A stretch of DNA of 64,000 nt from Pseudanabaena minima (GTDB lineage Bacteria > Cyanobacteriota > Cyanobacteriia > Pseudanabaenales > Pseudanabaenaceae): contig NZ_CP159508.1 of the NCBI RefSeq assembly GCF_051131155.1, forward strand, positions 4,092,001 to 4,156,000. The letters are read 5' to 3'. Each line of letters begins with the position of its first letter. Position 1 is the first letter of the stretch. Shown piece after piece: positions 9,065 to 17,479 of the stretch. The notes beneath the pieces are model-generated. The model did no database searches and had not been told where the DNA came from. It was given only the letters and a program-made list of their open reading frames with translations. The position numbers and the translations under genes were made by a program.

Positions 9065-9204
9065 CATTTTTATCATAAAAAGCATCAAGAGGTAGTCCTG
9101 AAGTACCGTTCTAATAAATGTAAATAGAGTCATTAAATAGAGAAATAGAGCCATTTTCCATTTTAAAAATTCTTGTACTTGTGCCATCAGGTTATTTATG
9201 AGAT

Positions 9205-9257
9205 TAAATGGTTTGAGAGAGTGAGCCCCGAAGGGGCTCACTCTCTCAAACCATTTA
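9205..9257. repeat. Palindrome with the TAAATGGTTTG frame
   Basis: Arms TAAATGGTTTGAGAG...GAGCCCC around a GAA loop, followed by GGATTGCTATAG. The outer frame (TAAATGGTTTG / CAAACCATTTAGGATYGCTATAG) is shared with 58140-58196 and partly with 24539-24581, while the inner arms differ. It sits in the 280-bp gap between the IS and the transglutaminase-like gene. Confidence 0.85.
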
Positions 9258-9343
9258 GGATTGCTATAGATCGAGCTTAGTACTGATTACACTAGTTTTA
9301 TACTAGTTATTTAGAAGCAAATAATCCCTAACTTCAGAGCCAT

Positions 9344-11653
9344 ATGGATACGATTCAGCAACCCCGGTCCAAGATCGGTGCATTTGACAAACTGCGAAAG
9401 GCTTCAGAATTTACGATCGCGGGAGTTGAAGATTCGATTCCGTTGCGGGTACTAGTCCAAATCTTTGTGTTTATTAGTATTGGGGCTATGGACTCCGTCG
9501 CGAGTTCAGGGAATAGTGCTTGGGCAATCCCTCTTAGCGCGATCGCAGGAGTCTGGGCATGGTACGCAAGGCGCAAACGCAATGTAATTGTAAAACTATT
9601 CATTGCGATCGCCATGATTGCGATGTTGGTTGTATTTCTACGCGATCTGGTACGAAATGCCGATGAGACTAGATTGCTACTAGCACGACTGTTGATCCAG
9701 TTGCAGGTTTTGCATAGCTTTGACCTACCCCGTCGCAAAGACTTGGGATATTCGATTGTGATCGGATTAATCCTGATGGCTCTAGCCGCGACCCTCAGTC
9801 AAACGATGGTGTTTGCACTATGGTTAATTGCTTTTTTATTGTTAGGGATTCCAATTTTATTGCTTGATCACCGATCGCGTTTAGGCGTTCCCACCAAAAG
9901 TTTTCAGCCAGATAAAATGGGGATTTCTCTATTGCCTTTATCGGGACTACTCGCGATCGTTTTAGTTTTAGGCTTAACAATTTTTGCATTTTTACCTCGC
10001 CTTCCAGGTTTTCAGCTACGCAACTTTCCCGTAAGTGTCAATCTTTCCGTCCAAAGAGATGTACCTAGAGGTGACATCTTAACGAGACAACAACAAAATC
10101 AACAACAATCTGGCAATGGCACTAGCCCCAATGGCACTGGAGGAACAGGAAACAATAACGATTTAGAAACCTTGCCTCCATTATTTGCACCTGAAATTGA
10201 TACAGTTTCTGGTTCTCAGCAAAGTAAGCAGCGTCAACCTGAATTAGTAATGCGTGTGCGATCGCAAGCTGAACTATTCTGGCGCGTAATGGCGTATGAC
10301 GAATTTACAGGCAAGGGCTGGCGAATTTCGCGCAATGACCCCAAACAAATTCGCACTGTTCGGCGTAACCCCTTTACTTACGAGTTTTTTGTCGCTCAAC
10401 CGCCCCATGCATCTATTGGTATCAAAAAACAACTCCAACCCGTTGAGAGTCAAGATGTAGTCCAAACCTATACCATTACCTCACCAAATTTTCCTAACCT
10501 TGTACCTGCCGCATCTGTGCCAAGACAGATCTTTTTTCCTAGTGAAGAGCTAGATATCGATCCAGAGGGAATGATTCGCGGACCGGGTCCTTTGCCTGAA
10601 GACCTTACCTATACGGTAATTTCCAATGTGGTGGCTCGTGATGTCCAACAATTACGACAAATGCCCAATCAATACCCAAGCTCAATTCGTAATTATTATT
10701 TACAAGTTCCCGCCAATTTATCGCCTGAAGTCCGTAATCAAGCTATTAGTCTAGTGAATAATGCCAAAGACAAAGATGGCAAGCCGATCACTTTGGATAA
10801 TGCCTACGATGTGGTGGTACAGATCGCCCGCAGTGTTAAGCAAAACTACGTCATTAAACCTCTGAAATTTGATGATTCTAAAGGCGATCTCGTATCTCAG
10901 TTTATTGAGCAGGGTGGTGGTGAAGAGAGTCATTTTATCTCGACGATGGCGGTCATGTTGCGATCTCTGGGGATTCCTACTCGCTATGTGGTTGGTTTTG
11001 CCCCAGGAAAATTCAATCCATTTACAGGGCTATATGAGGTACAGAACATTGATACCCAATCCTTGGTAGAAGTTTACTTCCCTGTCTATGGTTGGATTCC
11101 ATTTGATCCTGTACCCAATCGTCCTCTGTTTCCCCCATCACTGGAGAACAATCGCACCTTTGGCGTGATCCAGACCTTTTGGAGTTGGATCGCCCAATTT
11201 TTACCTAGTTCAGTCACCAACTTTTTTACAGCCCTATTTGAAAGTATCGGTAAATTTTTGGGTGGAGTGATCAGTTGGCTCATTGAGATGGGCTGGATTG
11301 GGATTGCCTTTGGTTTAGCGATCGCCTTTGGCATTGGCATCGGTTTATGGGCATTGTGGCAATTGGCGATCTGGTGGTGGCAAGTACAACGCTTACAAAA
11401 AATGCCAATCCCGCAGCGTACTTATCAGCAAATGTTGCAATGGCTATCAGAGCAGGGCAAACCGAAATTGTCTTACCAAACGCCCCAAGAATATGTGGCT
11501 AGCCTCAACAATCGCGTTTCTGAAAAACAAGCAGAGGCGATCGCCAAAATTACGCAGATCTATCAAGATTGGCGCTATGGCGATCAGGCGATCGGCTATA
11601 ACCTAGCCACAGAACTAAAAATGCTGCTCAAGCAACTAAAAGCCAAAATGTAA
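9344..11653 (+). CDS. TgpA-like transglutaminase-fold membrane protein, catalytic residues apparently lost
   Basis: A 769-residue protein with about five N-terminal membrane segments (residues about 35-225), a large periplasmic region, a membrane segment pair near 660-690 and a C-terminal cytoplasmic tail resembling DUF4129. It matches the DUF3488/TgpA-plus-transglutaminase-core architecture. The core (about residues 480-600) retains LRSLGIPTRYVVGFAPG, VEVYFPVYGWIPFDPVPN and flanking structure. At the expected catalytic Cys position the sequence is GGGEESHFIS, and at the expected His position it is DTQSLVEV, so the Cys-His pair is missing. I recall the same loss in other cyanobacterial members, so this is probably a binding or structural protein. 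The start is ATG 9344. It is monocistronic by appearance. Confidence 0.85.
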   Translation: MDTIQQPRSKIGAFDKLRKASEFTIAGVEDSIPLRVLVQIFVFISIGAMDSVASSGNSAWAIPLSAIAGVWAWYARRKRNVIVKLFIAIAMIAMLVVFLRDLVRNADETRLLLARLLIQLQVLHSFDLPRRKDLGYSIVIGLILMALAATLSQTMVFALWLIAFLLLGIPILLLDHRSRLGVPTKSFQPDKMGISLLPLSGLLAIVLVLGLTIFAFLPRLPGFQLRNFPVSVNLSVQRDVPRGDILTRQQQNQQQSGNGTSPNGTGGTGNNNDLETLPPLFAPEIDTVSGSQQSKQRQPELVMRVRSQAELFWRVMAYDEFTGKGWRISRNDPKQIRTVRRNPFTYEFFVAQPPHASIGIKKQLQPVESQDVVQTYTITSPNFPNLVPAASVPRQIFFPSEELDIDPEGMIRGPGPLPEDLTYTVISNVVARDVQQLRQMPNQYPSSIRNYYLQVPANLSPEVRNQAISLVNNAKDKDGKPITLDNAYDVVVQIARSVKQNYVIKPLKFDDSKGDLVSQFIEQGGGEESHFISTMAVMLRSLGIPTRYVVGFAPGKFNPFTGLYEVQNIDTQSLVEVYFPVYGWIPFDPVPNRPLFPPSLENNRTFGVIQTFWSWIAQFLPSSVTNFFTALFESIGKFLGGVISWLIEMGWIGIAFGLAIAFGIGIGLWALWQLAIWWWQVQRLQKMPIPQRTYQQMLQWLSEQGKPKLSYQTPQEYVASLNNRVSEKQAEAIAKITQIYQDWRYGDQAIGYNLATELKMLLKQLKAKM

Positions 11654-11759
11654 CAGGTCAGATATATCTTGCTTCAAGACAAAAAGCACTTTAAATCTGG
11701 TTTTTATAGACATCTTTTGCTATAGCTCATACAGATTTTGCACTGACTGGAACCCCAAA

Positions 11760-11804
11760 GCAAAAACTTGAAAGTGATGCTTCGTCTCACTTTCAAGTTT
11801 TTGC
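11760..11804. terminator. Palindrome downstream of the transglutaminase-like gene
   Basis: Arms GCAAAAACTTGAAAGTGA around TGCTTCG. A second, less perfect inverted repeat (CCTAAAAGTA near 11811 pairing with TACTTTTAGG ending near 11857) follows at once. The 302-bp gap to apcD holds these two plus the apcD promoter region. Confidence 0.55.
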
Positions 11805-11955
11805 CCTAACCTAAAAGTAGAGATAGGGCACAAAGCACCGCATCTGTACTTTTAGGTTTTGATTATGAAGATTTGTGATTTTATTACAAATTCTTGGCGC
11901 ATTCACCGCTTTTGGTAGACTAGATGGCGAATATATTAAATTTTTTATTTTAATT

Positions 11956-12441
11956 ATGAGTGTAGTTAGTCAAGTTTTAGAAAGAGCCGACGAAGAACTC
12001 CGTTATCCCAGCATTGCTGAGTTACAAAGTGTGCAAAACTTTCTCGCCACTGGCGCTCAAAGGGTACGCATTGCCACAACCTTGGCAGAAAGCGAAGACA
12101 AGATCGTCAAGAAAGCCACCGAAGAACTATTTAGAATTCATCCTGATTACATCTCCCCAGGTGGTAATGCCTATGGTCAAAAGCAACGAAACCAGTGCCT
12201 GAGAGACTTCACATGGTACATCCGCCTCACCACCTATGGGGTTTTGGCAGGTGATAAAGATCCGATCGAAAAAATCGGCATCATTGGTGTCCGTGAAATG
12301 TACAACTCCCTCGGTGTTCCTCTAGTCGGAATGGCTGATGCAGTTCGTTGCCTCAAGAATGCATCTCTAGCCTTACTCAGCAAAGACGATGCTGCTACCA
12401 CTGAGCCTTATTTTGACTACATCATTCAAGCCATGTCTTAG
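11956..12441 (+). CDS. apcD: Allophycocyanin-B alpha-type subunit ApcD
   Basis: A 161-residue phycobiliprotein of the phycobilisome core; ApcD is a terminal emitter that helps pass excitation energy to the photosystems, notably PSI. The start at ATG 11956 gives MSVVSQVLERADEELRYPS, the typical ApcD N-terminus; an upstream in-frame extension is not needed. NAYGQKQRNQCLRD holds the phycocyanobilin-binding Cys at residue 81, and GDKDPIEKIGIIGVREMYNSLGVP is the conserved C-terminal half. Compared with ApcA, the N-terminus and KDPIEKIGIIG favour ApcD. It stands apart from other phycobilisome genes, as apcD usually does. Confidence 0.93.
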   Translation: MSVVSQVLERADEELRYPSIAELQSVQNFLATGAQRVRIATTLAESEDKIVKKATEELFRIHPDYISPGGNAYGQKQRNQCLRDFTWYIRLTTYGVLAGDKDPIEKIGIIGVREMYNSLGVPLVGMADAVRCLKNASLALLSKDDAATTEPYFDYIIQAMS

Positions 12442-12443
12442 AA

Positions 12444-12476
12444 ATTAGAAGGGGGTGCTTTGCGCCCCCTCCTAAT
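12444..12476 (+). terminator. Hairpin terminator of apcD
   Basis: GC-rich inverted repeat beginning AATTAGAAGGGGGTGC and closing GCGCCCCCTCCTAAT around a TTT loop, directly after the apcD stop. Confidence 0.6.
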
Positions 12477-12524
12477 GCGATCGCTCTAAGATAGAAATAG
12501 GACGATCTTCAAAAATTGACCCTT

Positions 12525-13616
12525 ATGCTGCAAAATCCTAAAATCCCAAAATCTCAAACAAGTTTTTCGACTTTTGATCCCCGCTACTTCTCGCAGATCG
12601 TCGTTACTTCTGAGCCTGTTACCGATGCTTGGCGACGATGGATAGCTGATAGCAAGTTTGCGGGGATGGATGATCAGTCAATTGTGCAGCAATTAATTAC
12701 CCATGGCATCAGTCCCAGCGCAGCCCGTCTAGAAGTAAGTTCGCTTCATCAAAATCCTTATTTTCAAGCAGGACATAAATATGTCCAAGTCCTCAATAAA
12801 ATAGAATCCCATGCCAATATTTTGGCAGAGCTTTCGTTTCTCTCCCCTCGCTCACATACCATTGAGCGCAGAGACCATATTTCTAGAACAGAGTTTTTAG
12901 AAAACTACTACTGCAAAAATATTCCCCTAATTTTTCCAAGCATTGCCAAGAACTGGTCAGCCATTTCAAAATGGAATCCTGAATATCTTCATGAGAAATA
13001 TGGCGAGGTTGAGATAGAAGTACAAAGCGATCGCAACAGCGATCGGCTTTATGAGATTAATGTCGATCAACATCGCAAAAAAATGCGAATGGCTGATTAT
13101 GCTAGAACCGTAGTCAATGGGGGGGCAACAAACAACTATTACATGGTGGCAAACAACGGCAATATCGAAAAGACCGATTTACGTGGTTTGCTAGAAGATA
13201 TCGAGATGTTTCCTGAATATCTTGATCCGACAAATATCAATGGCACTACTTTTTTCTGGTTTGGTCCTGCAGGAACAATTACTCCATTACATCACGATCC
13301 CGTTAATCTAATTTTTGTGCAGGTCTATGGTCGTAAAGTATGGAAGATTATTCCTCCCTATTACACCCACATGATTTACAACTACCGAGGTGTTTTTAGC
13401 GAAGTTGACTGTGAAAATCCTGACTATGAGAAGTATCCATTATTTCAAAAAATTCCTATTATTGAAGTGACTTTAAATCCAGGAGACGCGATATTCATGC
13501 CCGTTGGTTGGTGGCACGCCGTGAAATCTCTGGATATCAGCATATCTATGTCTTTCACTAATTTTGTATTTCCCAATAAATATGAATGGACATATCCTGC
13601 TATCACAAATTCATAG
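12525..13616 (+). CDS. JmjC/cupin-8 type Fe(II)/2-oxoglutarate oxygenase
   Basis: A 363-residue protein with a cupin-8 (JmjC-like) domain over about residues 110-350. The iron facial triad is visible as TPLHHDPVNLIF (HxD) and a distal His in MPVGWWHAVKSL. TTFFWFGPAGT and VYGRKVWKIIPPYY are typical surrounding strands, the Lys after YGR being a candidate 2-oxoglutarate ligand. The FIPLIFPSIAKNWSA-like entry (residues about 145-160) marks the domain start. Such proteins usually hydroxylate amino-acid side chains, but the substrate is not deducible. ATG 12525 was chosen over TTG 12516. It follows apcD by 83 bp on the same strand with a hairpin between, so separate transcription is likely. Confidence 0.8.
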   Translation: MLQNPKIPKSQTSFSTFDPRYFSQIVVTSEPVTDAWRRWIADSKFAGMDDQSIVQQLITHGISPSAARLEVSSLHQNPYFQAGHKYVQVLNKIESHANILAELSFLSPRSHTIERRDHISRTEFLENYYCKNIPLIFPSIAKNWSAISKWNPEYLHEKYGEVEIEVQSDRNSDRLYEINVDQHRKKMRMADYARTVVNGGATNNYYMVANNGNIEKTDLRGLLEDIEMFPEYLDPTNINGTTFFWFGPAGTITPLHHDPVNLIFVQVYGRKVWKIIPPYYTHMIYNYRGVFSEVDCENPDYEKYPLFQKIPIIEVTLNPGDAIFMPVGWWHAVKSLDISISMSFTNFVFPNKYEWTYPAITNS

Positions 13617-13685
13617 CTAAATGAAGGCGGCACTTCGTGCCGCCTTCATTTAGCTATTTGCGGCGTGCTTCGCACGGCTGCAAAT
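13615..13685. repeat. Two adjacent palindromes downstream of the JmjC gene
   Basis: The first (13615-13655) has arms AGCTAAATGAAGGCGGCA around CTTCG and overlaps the stop codon. The second (about 13656-13685) is an imperfect hairpin with ATTTGCGGCGTGC against GCACGGCTGCAAAT, related to the CCATTTGCGGCGTGC family seen at 26617, 40013, 58494 and 62557. Confidence 0.8.
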
Positions 13686-13733
13686 GTACGCAAAACATAT
13701 ATATAGCTATAGCCACCTGTATCAGGACAAATC

Positions 13734-13788
13734 AAAACCCAAATAATGTGAGGCGGCGCTTCGCGCCGCCTCACATTATTTGGGTTTT
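13734..13788. repeat. Palindrome of the AAAACCC-frame family, within a longer imperfect palindrome
   Basis: Perfect 26-bp arms AAAACCCAAATAATGTG...GGCGGCGC around TTC. Outside it the sequence remains roughly symmetrical: TATAGCCACCTGTAT and AGGACA on the left face TGTCCTACAAGAATGGCTATA on the right, giving a total symmetrical unit of about 105 bp. The same outer frame recurs at 26942-27055 with different inner arms. Confidence 0.9.
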
Positions 13789-13831
13789 ATGTCCTACAAG
13801 AATGGCTATAGCTATACCAATGCCACAGTAG

Positions 13832-16800
13832 CTATACTTTTTGAGTATGCAATTCTAAAAACTCACGAATGCGTTTGATTTGAAAATCACGGGCATAGTC
13901 TAACACTTGATTAGCAAAGGGACTAAAAGTGGCATCAGTTGTCTGTAAAAGCGTAACTTCATCCTGAATTGCTAGAACATCACCCATCCGAGCCAGTTGC
14001 AATAACTTTTCGAGTGTGTAGTTGGGGGGAGGAATCAGAGGTTGCGAAATCGCCTCAGCCTTGTCATTGGCAACATCTATGACATTAGGAGCATGAGTAT
14101 GTGCATCTTCGTATAGCCATTCCAAATTGAGAAGCGATCGCATTGTATAAAATAATGTATCTGGATCAACAGGCTTCGCAATAAAATCATTGCATCCAAC
14201 CGCAATACTTAGATTCCGATCTTGATTGAAAGCACTCGCCGAAACCATGACGATCGCAGTTTTCTGGAACATTGGCAACTGACGCAACTGCTTTGTAGTT
14301 TCATGTCCATCCAGTTGCGGCATCACCATATCCAACAAAATTAAATCTGGCTCAAATATCTGCGCTTGCGTAATGCAGTCATAACCATCGATCGCCTCAG
14401 CCACGATAAAACCAAGGGGTGTAAGCAAATCACGTAATACCATGCGATTTTCAGTCTTATCATCGACAATCAAAATTTTGCACCGCTCTCCTAAGTAGCC
14501 CGTAATTGTGCGACTATCGATCATTACATGGGGAACATGATTCGGAACTTCGGTTAACTCAATTTCAAACCAGAAAGTACTACCCTCATTTAAGCTACTC
14601 TCCACATGCAGTTGTCCTCCCATCATCTCCACAAGTTTCTGACAAATCGGTAAGCCTAAACCAGTACCAGAGTATCGCCGAGCGCGATCGCCTACTTGCT
14701 GAAATGGCAAAAATATGTCGTCTAACTTATCAGGATCGATACCCACACCCGTATCGGCGATCGCAAAATGGACTTTATATTTATGACTAGATTCACAGGG
14801 TTGAGTACTGACGGTCAGCGAGACACTACCGTGATCAGTAAATTTAACTGCATTCCCAAATAAATTAATTAATACTTGGCGCAATCGCTTTTCATCACCA
14901 TACATCGTAGTGGGTAAAGCTGTTAGAGGTTTGTAGATTAACTGAACATCCTTAGCGCCTACTTGCAGTTGGAACATATCCGTAATACTTTGTAGCAACT
15001 TCGGAAGATCAAATTCACTAGGATTCAGTTCTAGCTTCTTTGCTTCAATTTTAGAAAGATCGAGAATGTCATTGAGCAAAGTCAGCAAATGCTCACCACT
15101 ACGTTGAATCACCTCTAAACCAGCTTTATGTTTATCAGGATCGTAACTACGCTTGAGGATTTGAGCATAACCGAGAATACCGTTAAGGGGAGTACGTAAC
15201 TCATGACTCATGTTTGCGAGAAACTCACTCTTAGCCCGATTTGCCGTATCTGCAACTTCTTTAGCAGATTGCAGTTCTTTCTCGGCTTGTTTACGATCAG
15301 TAATATCCGTCCCTACCGATAGAATTTCAATTAACTGTCCTTGATCGTTATAGATCGGCTTATTCGACCAAGTTACCCAGACACGCCGCCCATCTTTGCA
15401 AATATTCTCATTCTCGTTGAGTTGATATTTCTCAGGAGCGCAACATATTTCAGAAATCATGTTTCGCAGATCTTCACCTGATACATCTTTGGCTGAGACA
15501 ACTGTATCTAATACATAAGTACCGATAATTTCTTCTAATTGATAGCCAAAAAACTTCAGGCCATAGTCATTTAAGAAGCAAATCCGACCCTGTGTATCCC
15601 ATCGGAGAATTATGCAATTAGCTGATTCCACGAGATCGCGATATTTCTTTTCACTCTGTTTGATATTTTCTTCGATAATCTTGCGATCGCTAATATCCTT
15701 GACTGCATAAATTGCAAAAACCTTGCCGCCAAACTCAATGGTTTCCGAAGAGATTAGTCCCGTAAACCTCTTCCCACTCTTAGTCACAAAATTTGCTTCG
15801 TAGTTAAATACTCTCCCTTCAACTTCTAAAATCGCTAACATGCGATCGCGTTCTTCCAAATCAACCCAAAGATTTAAATCAGAAGGCGCTGCACCAATCG
15901 CTTCTTCACGGGTATAGCCTGTGATTTCTGACCACTTATTATTGACATCAATATGTTTGTAAGTTTCATTGGAGAGCAAAGCCATACCATCTGGACTAGA
16001 ACGAAATGCTTTAGCAAATTTCTCTTCAGATTCTCTCAAAGCCGCTTCAGTGATTTCATGTTCTAAAATCTCCTGCTGTAATGCATAGGTACGTTCATCA
16101 ACTTTCTGCATTAAAAGCTGTGAATATTCCTCTAGTCTTGTGTGCGATCTTTTCATCTGGCGACTCATCTGATTAAAGGAATTCGCCAATATTGCTAATT
16201 CTTTAATGGCACAAGATTCTTCCACCTTTTGATCGAGATTACCATTAGCGATCGATTGACTTGCTTGACTAAGTTGAGCAATGGGACGACTGATACGACG
16301 AGCAGCTATCACTCCTAAGACAGCGTTCAATCCAAGGGCAATGAGACATAACATTCCTGTTGATAATGTATTTTCTTTAATCTGCGACATAAAATCAGAC
16401 GCAGGCATAGCCACAACTATCCGCCAATTCAATCCACCTAAACCAGAGTTATCCTGCAATTTCCCAACTTGAATAAAGTATGGCTCGCCCTCAAACTTGA
16501 TCATTGACTGTTGAATCTCATTGTCATGATTTACTGGCTGAGATTTCAACCATTCAGCCACTGTGCGAGTTAATTTATCTTGACTTTGAGTTGCTAAAAT
16601 ACGCTCCGATTTATTACCTAATGTTGAGATTTCTACATCTAAATTAGAAGTTGCGACTAATTTCCCTGAAGGCTCAATAATTAATGTTTGCCCCTGTTCA
16701 CTAACTTTTGTTTCCTGTAAAAACTGATTGATATCGCCCAACAGCATCGATACACCTAACACACCCTGTAGATCGCCATTTTCTTGAAAGATCGGCTTAA

Positions 16801-17470
16801 TCGCGGTGATCGCAGGTTTTTCGGCAATCGAGTCTGTATATACTTCAGTCCAAATACTTTTTCTGGTCTCAACTATAGTTTGATACCAAGGGCGATCGCT
16901 TAGATTAAATCTACTCTTGGGCATTAAGGCTGTTTGAGGTCGCCCAAAGTTATCGGTCATGAAAGTCGAACTGGAATTTTCTAGAGCAAATCCATCTTTA
17001 ATTCGTCTTGCGCCAAAGTATTTACCAGAAAAAGTAGCAACGTAAATATTGCTGATACGAGGAAAGCTTTGTAGTTGTTTCCAAAAGTGATTTTGGATTT
17101 TTTGTTCATCACTAGAATCAATTTGAGCTAACTCAATGCTATTAGCATTAAGTTGATTGAGCGTATAGGGGAGTTCTAAATAGGAATGTAAGCGATCTTG
17201 AACTTGCTCAGTAGCTTTACGGTGGAACTGATTGGCGAGAAGCAAAATCGCTTGATGCCCATTCCGAAAAGATAACCATCCAATCAATCCAACAATGCCA
17301 AAGGTGTTTAACAAAAATGGCACTGTAATCAATAAGCTTAGAGGGATTCTCAAGCCTTTACATTCACAGCGATTTGTTTGCGTAGGAATAAATCCTGCTG
17401 ACGCATTGTTAATTACTTTAGTAGATAGAGGATTGATCTGTTGGGTCATGGGCTTTGTGTGCTGTTGCAT
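13832..17470 (-). CDS. Hybrid sensor histidine kinase (Cache, HAMP, two PAS, HisKA, HATPase, receiver)
   Basis: A 1,212-residue membrane sensor. TM1 lies near 45-68, a periplasmic Cache-type sensor domain spans about 70-370 and TM2 lies near 372-392. HAMP (about 393-445) and a coiled coil follow. Two PAS domains (about 490-610 and 615-740) are each followed by a DISDRK- or DITDRKQ-type linker. HisKA contains FLANMSHELRTPLNG with the phosphorylatable His, and the HATPase domain contains GTGLGLPICQKLVEMMGG. A C-terminal receiver (about 1010-1130) has LLDMVMPQLDG with the phospho-acceptor Asp. The last about 60 residues (PPPNYTLEKLLQLARMGD onward) form a helical tail common after cyanobacterial receivers. 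It lies 9 bp downstream of the TPR gene on the same strand and is probably co-transcribed. The ligand is unknown. Confidence 0.9.
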   Translation of the reverse strand: MQQHTKPMTQQINPLSTKVINNASAGFIPTQTNRCECKGLRIPLSLLITVPFLLNTFGIVGLIGWLSFRNGHQAILLLANQFHRKATEQVQDRLHSYLELPYTLNQLNANSIELAQIDSSDEQKIQNHFWKQLQSFPRISNIYVATFSGKYFGARRIKDGFALENSSSTFMTDNFGRPQTALMPKSRFNLSDRPWYQTIVETRKSIWTEVYTDSIAEKPAITAIKPIFQENGDLQGVLGVSMLLGDINQFLQETKVSEQGQTLIIEPSGKLVATSNLDVEISTLGNKSERILATQSQDKLTRTVAEWLKSQPVNHDNEIQQSMIKFEGEPYFIQVGKLQDNSGLGGLNWRIVVAMPASDFMSQIKENTLSTGMLCLIALGLNAVLGVIAARRISRPIAQLSQASQSIANGNLDQKVEESCAIKELAILANSFNQMSRQMKRSHTRLEEYSQLLMQKVDERTYALQQEILEHEITEAALRESEEKFAKAFRSSPDGMALLSNETYKHIDVNNKWSEITGYTREEAIGAAPSDLNLWVDLEERDRMLAILEVEGRVFNYEANFVTKSGKRFTGLISSETIEFGGKVFAIYAVKDISDRKIIEENIKQSEKKYRDLVESANCIILRWDTQGRICFLNDYGLKFFGYQLEEIIGTYVLDTVVSAKDVSGEDLRNMISEICCAPEKYQLNENENICKDGRRVWVTWSNKPIYNDQGQLIEILSVGTDITDRKQAEKELQSAKEVADTANRAKSEFLANMSHELRTPLNGILGYAQILKRSYDPDKHKAGLEVIQRSGEHLLTLLNDILDLSKIEAKKLELNPSEFDLPKLLQSITDMFQLQVGAKDVQLIYKPLTALPTTMYGDEKRLRQVLINLFGNAVKFTDHGSVSLTVSTQPCESSHKYKVHFAIADTGVGIDPDKLDDIFLPFQQVGDRARRYSGTGLGLPICQKLVEMMGGQLHVESSLNEGSTFWFEIELTEVPNHVPHVMIDSRTITGYLGERCKILIVDDKTENRMVLRDLLTPLGFIVAEAIDGYDCITQAQIFEPDLILLDMVMPQLDGHETTKQLRQLPMFQKTAIVMVSASAFNQDRNLSIAVGCNDFIAKPVDPDTLFYTMRSLLNLEWLYEDAHTHAPNVIDVANDKAEAISQPLIPPPNYTLEKLLQLARMGDVLAIQDEVTLLQTTDATFSPFANQVLDYARDFQIKRIREFLELHTQKV

Positions 17471-17479
17471 TCCTGAGCT

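Noticed and set aside
9005..9241. Minus-strand frame of 78 codons upstream of the IS66 transposase
   Set aside because: It runs through a palindrome and across the IS end; only the inner part from 9187 might ever have been a gene, and that is noted in the IS finding.
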